Positions 59,197-62,437 of a stretch of 62,437 bases of DNA are shown here, one piece after another (position 1 is the first letter of the stretch; every line of letters begins with the position of its first letter). The stretch is from Candidatus Ferrigenium bremense (GTDB lineage Bacteria > Pseudomonadota > Gammaproteobacteria > Burkholderiales > Gallionellaceae), in contig JAGRPI010000009.1 in the NCBI GenBank assembly GCA_019449635.1, positions 1 through 62,437 on the forward strand, given 5' to 3'. Under the pieces are notes generated by a model. It saw only the letters and a list, made by a program, of their open reading frames with translations, was not told where the DNA came from and did no database searches. A program made the position numbers and the translations under genes.

Positions 59197-59225
59197 TAAA
59201 AGGGGCGCGCAGGCGCCCCTTTTCA
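59197..59225. terminator. Terminator after typA
   Basis: AAAAGGGGCGCGC / GGCGCCCCTTTT hairpin with a T run, directly after the typA stop. Confidence 0.88.
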
Positions 59226-59281
59226 TTCGGATTGGCTGATTGGTTTATACTGGTACATAGTTCTAAGTGGAACCGATATTC

Positions 59282-60688
59282 ATGGAACAATTGATCTATT
59301 TTTTTGCCTCCCTTTTCGTTGGCCTGCTTGTTGGCGCGGCTGCCATTTGGCTGGTTTTGCGTGCCCGCATTTCATCTGCCGGGATGCAGGCAAAAGGAGA
59401 AAGCCAGGTCGAGATAGCCCGGATCAACGAGCGGCTGACCGCATCGCAGGAAGACAGCAAGCGTCTCGAAATGGAGAAAGAAAGTCTCGCCGCATTGCGC
59501 GACCAGCTCATCGCAGAGCGGCAACGCTTGAGCAACCACGTTGCCGAACTGACCACTGCTCTGGAATCCGAACGTTCCCAGAGCGCAGAAAAAATCGAGC
59601 TTTTGAAGAACGCCGAGGAGCAGTTATCCAACCGCTTCAAAACTCTGGCCAGCGAGATTCTGGAAGATAAAACCAAGCGTTTTACCGAGCAGAACAAGAC
59701 CAACCTCGATCGGTTGCTGGAACCGCTCAAGGTCAAGATCACCGAGTTTCAGGGCAAGGTGCAGGAGGTCTATGTTCAGGAAGGCAAGGACCGCTCTGCC
59801 TTGGCAGAGCAGGTCAAGCAGCTGATGGCGCTTAACAACCAGCTATCGAAGGACGCCCACAATCTTACCAGCGCCCTCAAAGGCCAGGCCAAGGCGCAGG
59901 GAAATTGGGGCGAGCTGATTCTGGAGCGCGTGCTGGAAGCTTCCGGCTTGCGCAAAGGCCATGAATATGACGTGCAGGAGAGTCACACCCGCGCAGACGG
60001 CTCGCGTGCCCAACCAGATGTAGTGATCCATCTGCCGGAAGACAAGCATTTAATCGTCGATGCCAAGGTATCGCTCACTGCTTATGAGGAGCACGCCAAT
60101 GCAGAAACCGATCATCAGCGCAATGCCGCCTTGAAGCGCCACCTGGATTCGGTGCGTGCACATATCAGGGAGCTGTCCGAGAAAAATTACCAGCAGCTTT
60201 ATGGTTTGCAGTCGCTGGATTTCGTGTTGATGTTCATCCCGGTGGAGCCGGCATTCATGCTGGCCATCGCGCATGACAGCGAGCTATGGCAGGACGCATG
60301 GAAGAAGAACGTCTTGCTGGTGAGCCCCAGCACCTTGCTGTTCGTGGTGCGCACCGTGGCACATCTGTGGCGGCAGGAGCAGCAGAATCGCAACGCGCAG
60401 GAGATTGCCAGTCGCGGTGCCGAGCTCTATGACAAACTGGTCGGTTTCGTGGAAGACCTGGACAGCTTGGGTGCAAAACTGCATCAAGCACAGAAGGCCT
60501 ACGATGGGGCATATAACAAGTTTACCGGGGGGCGAGGCAATGCCATTCGTCAGGCGGAAATGCTCAAGGAGCTGGGTGTGAAACCCACCAAGCAACTGCC
60601 GCAGAAGCTGATTGATTCGGCATCGGATGAGCACCCCCCTTTGCCTTCCCATGATTCTTTGCAATCAACCACACAGTTGAATGAATAA
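59282..60688 (+). CDS. rmuC: DNA recombination protein RmuC
   Basis: A 468-residue protein with an N-terminal membrane helix (LIYFFASLFVGLLVGAAAIW), a coiled-coil stretch (~35-190), then the RmuC nuclease-like core (QGNWGELILERVLEASGL; VDAKVSL; DFVLMFIPVEPAF). It restrains inverted-repeat-driven rearrangement in E. coli, which is of note in so repeat-rich a genome. ATG 59282 is chosen. It lies 3 nt before nadE. Confidence 0.92.
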   Translation: MEQLIYFFASLFVGLLVGAAAIWLVLRARISSAGMQAKGESQVEIARINERLTASQEDSKRLEMEKESLAALRDQLIAERQRLSNHVAELTTALESERSQSAEKIELLKNAEEQLSNRFKTLASEILEDKTKRFTEQNKTNLDRLLEPLKVKITEFQGKVQEVYVQEGKDRSALAEQVKQLMALNNQLSKDAHNLTSALKGQAKAQGNWGELILERVLEASGLRKGHEYDVQESHTRADGSRAQPDVVIHLPEDKHLIVDAKVSLTAYEEHANAETDHQRNAALKRHLDSVRAHIRELSEKNYQQLYGLQSLDFVLMFIPVEPAFMLAIAHDSELWQDAWKKNVLLVSPSTLLFVVRTVAHLWRQEQQNRNAQEIASRGAELYDKLVGFVEDLDSLGAKLHQAQKAYDGAYNKFTGGRGNAIRQAEMLKELGVKPTKQLPQKLIDSASDEHPPLPSHDSLQSTTQLNE

Positions 60689-60691
60689 AAC

Positions 60692-62296
60692 ATGAAACTC
60701 GCAATCGCACAAATCAATTGCACAGTCGGCGACCTGGCCGACAATGCCGCCAGGATTCTCGCCTGCGCCGAACAGGCCAAACAGCAAGGCGCGCAACTGT
60801 TATTGGCCCCAGAACTCAGCCTGTGCGGTTATCCGCCGGAAGACCTGCTGCTGCGCGATGGGTTTTACCGGGTATGCGCACAGGCATTGGCCGAACTCGC
60901 CGGGAAAATCTCCGGTATCGCCGTGGTGGTGGGACATCCGCATGAGCAGGACGGGAAACGCTACAACGCGGCCTCGCTGCTGCGCGACGGCGCAATCGCC
61001 ATGACCTATCTCAAGCATGAGCTGCCGAATTATGCGGTGTTCGACGAAAAACGCTATTTCGACCACGGCAGCGAGCCTTGCATGTTCGAGATGGAAGGCA
61101 TCCGCTTTGCCCTGAATATCTGTGGCGATGTCTGGGAGCCCGATACCGCACGCCAAGCGCGCAATGCCGGTGCGCAGGTGCTGCTGGTGCCCAATGCCTC
61201 GCCCTATGCGATCGGCAAGCAGGAGGCGCGTTACGGCGTCGTACGCGAGCGCATTGCGGAAACCGGGCTCGCGGTGGTTTATGCCAATCTCGCGGGCGGT
61301 CAGGATGAGCTGGTTTTCGACGGCGGCTCGTTCGCCATGGATTGCAATGGTGATCTGACTGCGCAGGGGCCGCGCTTCGAAGAGGCCTTGCTGATGCTGG
61401 AAATCCGGGACGATTTGCGTCCTGTGGGCGAGATGGCCAAGGCGCTGGGTGAGGAAGTCGAGGTTTATCGCGCGCTGTGCCTCGGCGTGCGCGACTATGT
61501 CGGCAAGAACCGCTTTCCGGGCGTATTGCTGGGGTTATCCGGCGGGATCGATTCCGCATTGACCCTGGCGATCGCGGCCGATGCGCTGGGTGCGGACAAG
61601 GTCCACGCGGTCATGATGCCGTCGCCCTATACCGCGCAGATCAGCCTGGACGATTCGCGCGAGATGGTGAAAACCCTCGGCGTGCGCTATGACGAACTTT
61701 CCATCGAAGCGATGTTCCAGAGCTATTTGACTGCACTGCATCCCGCTTTCGCCGGGCGCGCGGCGGATGTCACCGAGGAGAATTTGCAGGCGCGCATCCG
61801 CGGCAACTTGCTGATGGCCCTGTCGAACAAATTCGGCTCGCTGGTGCTGACCACCGGCAACAAGTCCGAAATGACCGTAGGCTATGCCACGCTCTACGGC
61901 GACATGGCGGGTGGCTTCGCGGTGCTGAAGGATGTCAGCAAAACGCTGGTGTATCGCCTGGCGCGTTACCGCAATACGCTGGGGCAGGTGATCCCGGAGC
62001 GCATCATCACGCGCGCGCCGAGCGCCGAATTGCGCGCGGACCAGACCGACCAGGACAGCCTGCCGCCTTACGAAGTGCTGGATGCCGTCATGGAATGCTA
62101 TGTCGAACAAAACCTCGCGATTCCGGAAATCATCGCGCGCGGCTATGCGGAAGCCGACGTGCGCCGGGTGGTGCATCTGATCCGCATCAGCGAATACAAG
62201 CGCCGCCAATCCGCGGTGGGCATCCGAGTCACCGAACGCAGTTACGGCAAGGACTGGCGCTATCCGATTACGGTGCGCTACCAGGATAACTTCTAA
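60692..62296 (+). CDS. nadE: Glutamine-dependent NAD+ synthetase
   Basis: Final step of NAD+ synthesis, amidating nicotinate adenine dinucleotide; 534 residues. The N-terminal nitrilase-type glutaminase domain has its Glu in LLAPELSLCGYPPEDLLL (shown as APELSLCGYP), Lys in LKHELPNY and Cys in LNICGDVWE. The C-terminal synthetase domain has the PP-loop GLSGGIDSAL and TTGNKSEMTVGY. It supplies the cofactor of the NAD-reducing hydrogenase, though not as part of its operon. A repeat begins at its stop codon. Confidence 0.96.
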   Translation: MKLAIAQINCTVGDLADNAARILACAEQAKQQGAQLLLAPELSLCGYPPEDLLLRDGFYRVCAQALAELAGKISGIAVVVGHPHEQDGKRYNAASLLRDGAIAMTYLKHELPNYAVFDEKRYFDHGSEPCMFEMEGIRFALNICGDVWEPDTARQARNAGAQVLLVPNASPYAIGKQEARYGVVRERIAETGLAVVYANLAGGQDELVFDGGSFAMDCNGDLTAQGPRFEEALLMLEIRDDLRPVGEMAKALGEEVEVYRALCLGVRDYVGKNRFPGVLLGLSGGIDSALTLAIAADALGADKVHAVMMPSPYTAQISLDDSREMVKTLGVRYDELSIEAMFQSYLTALHPAFAGRAADVTEENLQARIRGNLLMALSNKFGSLVLTTGNKSEMTVGYATLYGDMAGGFAVLKDVSKTLVYRLARYRNTLGQVIPERIITRAPSAELRADQTDQDSLPPYEVLDAVMECYVEQNLAIPEIIARGYAEADVRRVVHLIRISEYKRRQSAVGIRVTERSYGKDWRYPITVRYQDNF

Positions 62297-62397
62297 GGAA
62301 CCTCTGATTAAGTCCAAAACTGTGGTTCGATACATTTCCCGTTCGCCCCGAGTGCCGTGCCAACGCGGTGTATCGAGGTGTGAGAACGGAAAATACT
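62293..62397. repeat. Second copy of the MITE-like element (left part)
   Basis: 103 of 105 positions match 27406-27510. It starts at the nadE stop codon. The right end seen in the first copy is missing: after AAAATACT the sequence switches to the 62-bp palindromic element. Confidence 0.9.
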
Positions 62398-62437
62398 GAT
62401 GAAACTACTGGTGAAACAACTAGCCATCTGACTAGGC
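62396..62437 (+). repeat. 62-bp palindromic element, copy D (cut by window end)
   Basis: ACTGATGAAACTACTGG, then TGAAACAACTAGCCATCTGA and onward, matches the minus strand of the glnD copies, with the first ~14 bases duplicated. It is inserted in, or fused to, the MITE-like element. Confidence 0.8.

Noticed and set aside
1..62437. tRNA, rRNA, riboswitch and phage attachment sites
   Set aside because: None seen by eye on either strand; a covariance search would be needed to exclude small RNAs.

Overview
The window reads as chromosome from a GC-rich betaproteobacterium, most likely a Nitrosomonadales/Gallionellaceae-type lithoautotroph. This is inferred from the soluble NAD-reducing [NiFe] hydrogenase with a Ralstonia-like maturation operon (hypA-B-F(short)-C-D-E-X), the map-glnD pair, and the dense dispersed repeats. 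No rRNA or tRNA gene, phage, transposase or CRISPR array was seen, so the taxonomic placement is an inference.

Layout. (1) 1-360: a repeat-rich edge. (2) 363-14409: a hydrogenase locus, hoxF-U-[GIY-YIG gene]-Y-H-W, a SAM-methyltransferase-like gene, then hypA-B-F-C-D-[VOC gene]-E-X. It encodes the diaphorase, the hydrogenase module, the protease for the large subunit, nickel and cyanide/CO ligand assembly, and HypX for aerobic CO supply. (3) 14605-19816: a protein-modification cluster with a Ser/Thr kinase carrying a cyclic-nucleotide-binding domain, a Pat-type lysine acetyltransferase and a histone-deacetylase-family protein. (4) 20123-23161: a 1012-residue coiled-coil protein with one C-terminal membrane segment. 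(5) 23384-28596: glnD, map, a glycine-zipper protein and an HDOD protein. (6) 28799-33334: a TolC/MacA/ABC efflux operon. (7) 33607-51142: an 18-kb metal-uptake-like region with four TonB-dependent receptors, a DUF4198-like protein, a NapH-like polyferredoxin, a TauE/SafE protein, a cysteine-rich four-helix copper protein, a PepSY membrane protein, a BNR-repeat protein, a TlpA-like thioredoxin and TonB-ExbB-ExbD. (8) 51338-62296: rhlE-type helicase, PAS-GGDEF protein, htpG, typA, rmuC and nadE.

Two themes stand out. First, four transcription units in region 7 share one promoter architecture: a 17-bp dyad TGYGACA-N3-TGTCRCA (one site deviates at one arm base) abutting a TTCCCA -35 box, exactly 17 bp, then a TA-rich -10. 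This looks like one regulon built around TonB-dependent uptake, probably of copper or another metal chelate. The regulator is not in the window. The region also holds a deleted relic of a second safE gene, and two receptors with near-identical leaders but unrelated mature parts, so it grew by duplication and recombination.

Second, several families of short palindromic repeats are scattered through the window and some are translated inside essential-type proteins: 19 codons in HoxF, about 40 in HypX, the whole tail of the GIY-YIG protein, probably part of the RhlE tail, and two copies of one 62-bp palindrome in GlnD, read in two different frames. The GIY-YIG gene sits with such repeats between hoxU and hoxY, and overlapping stop/start codons keep translation coupled across the insertion.
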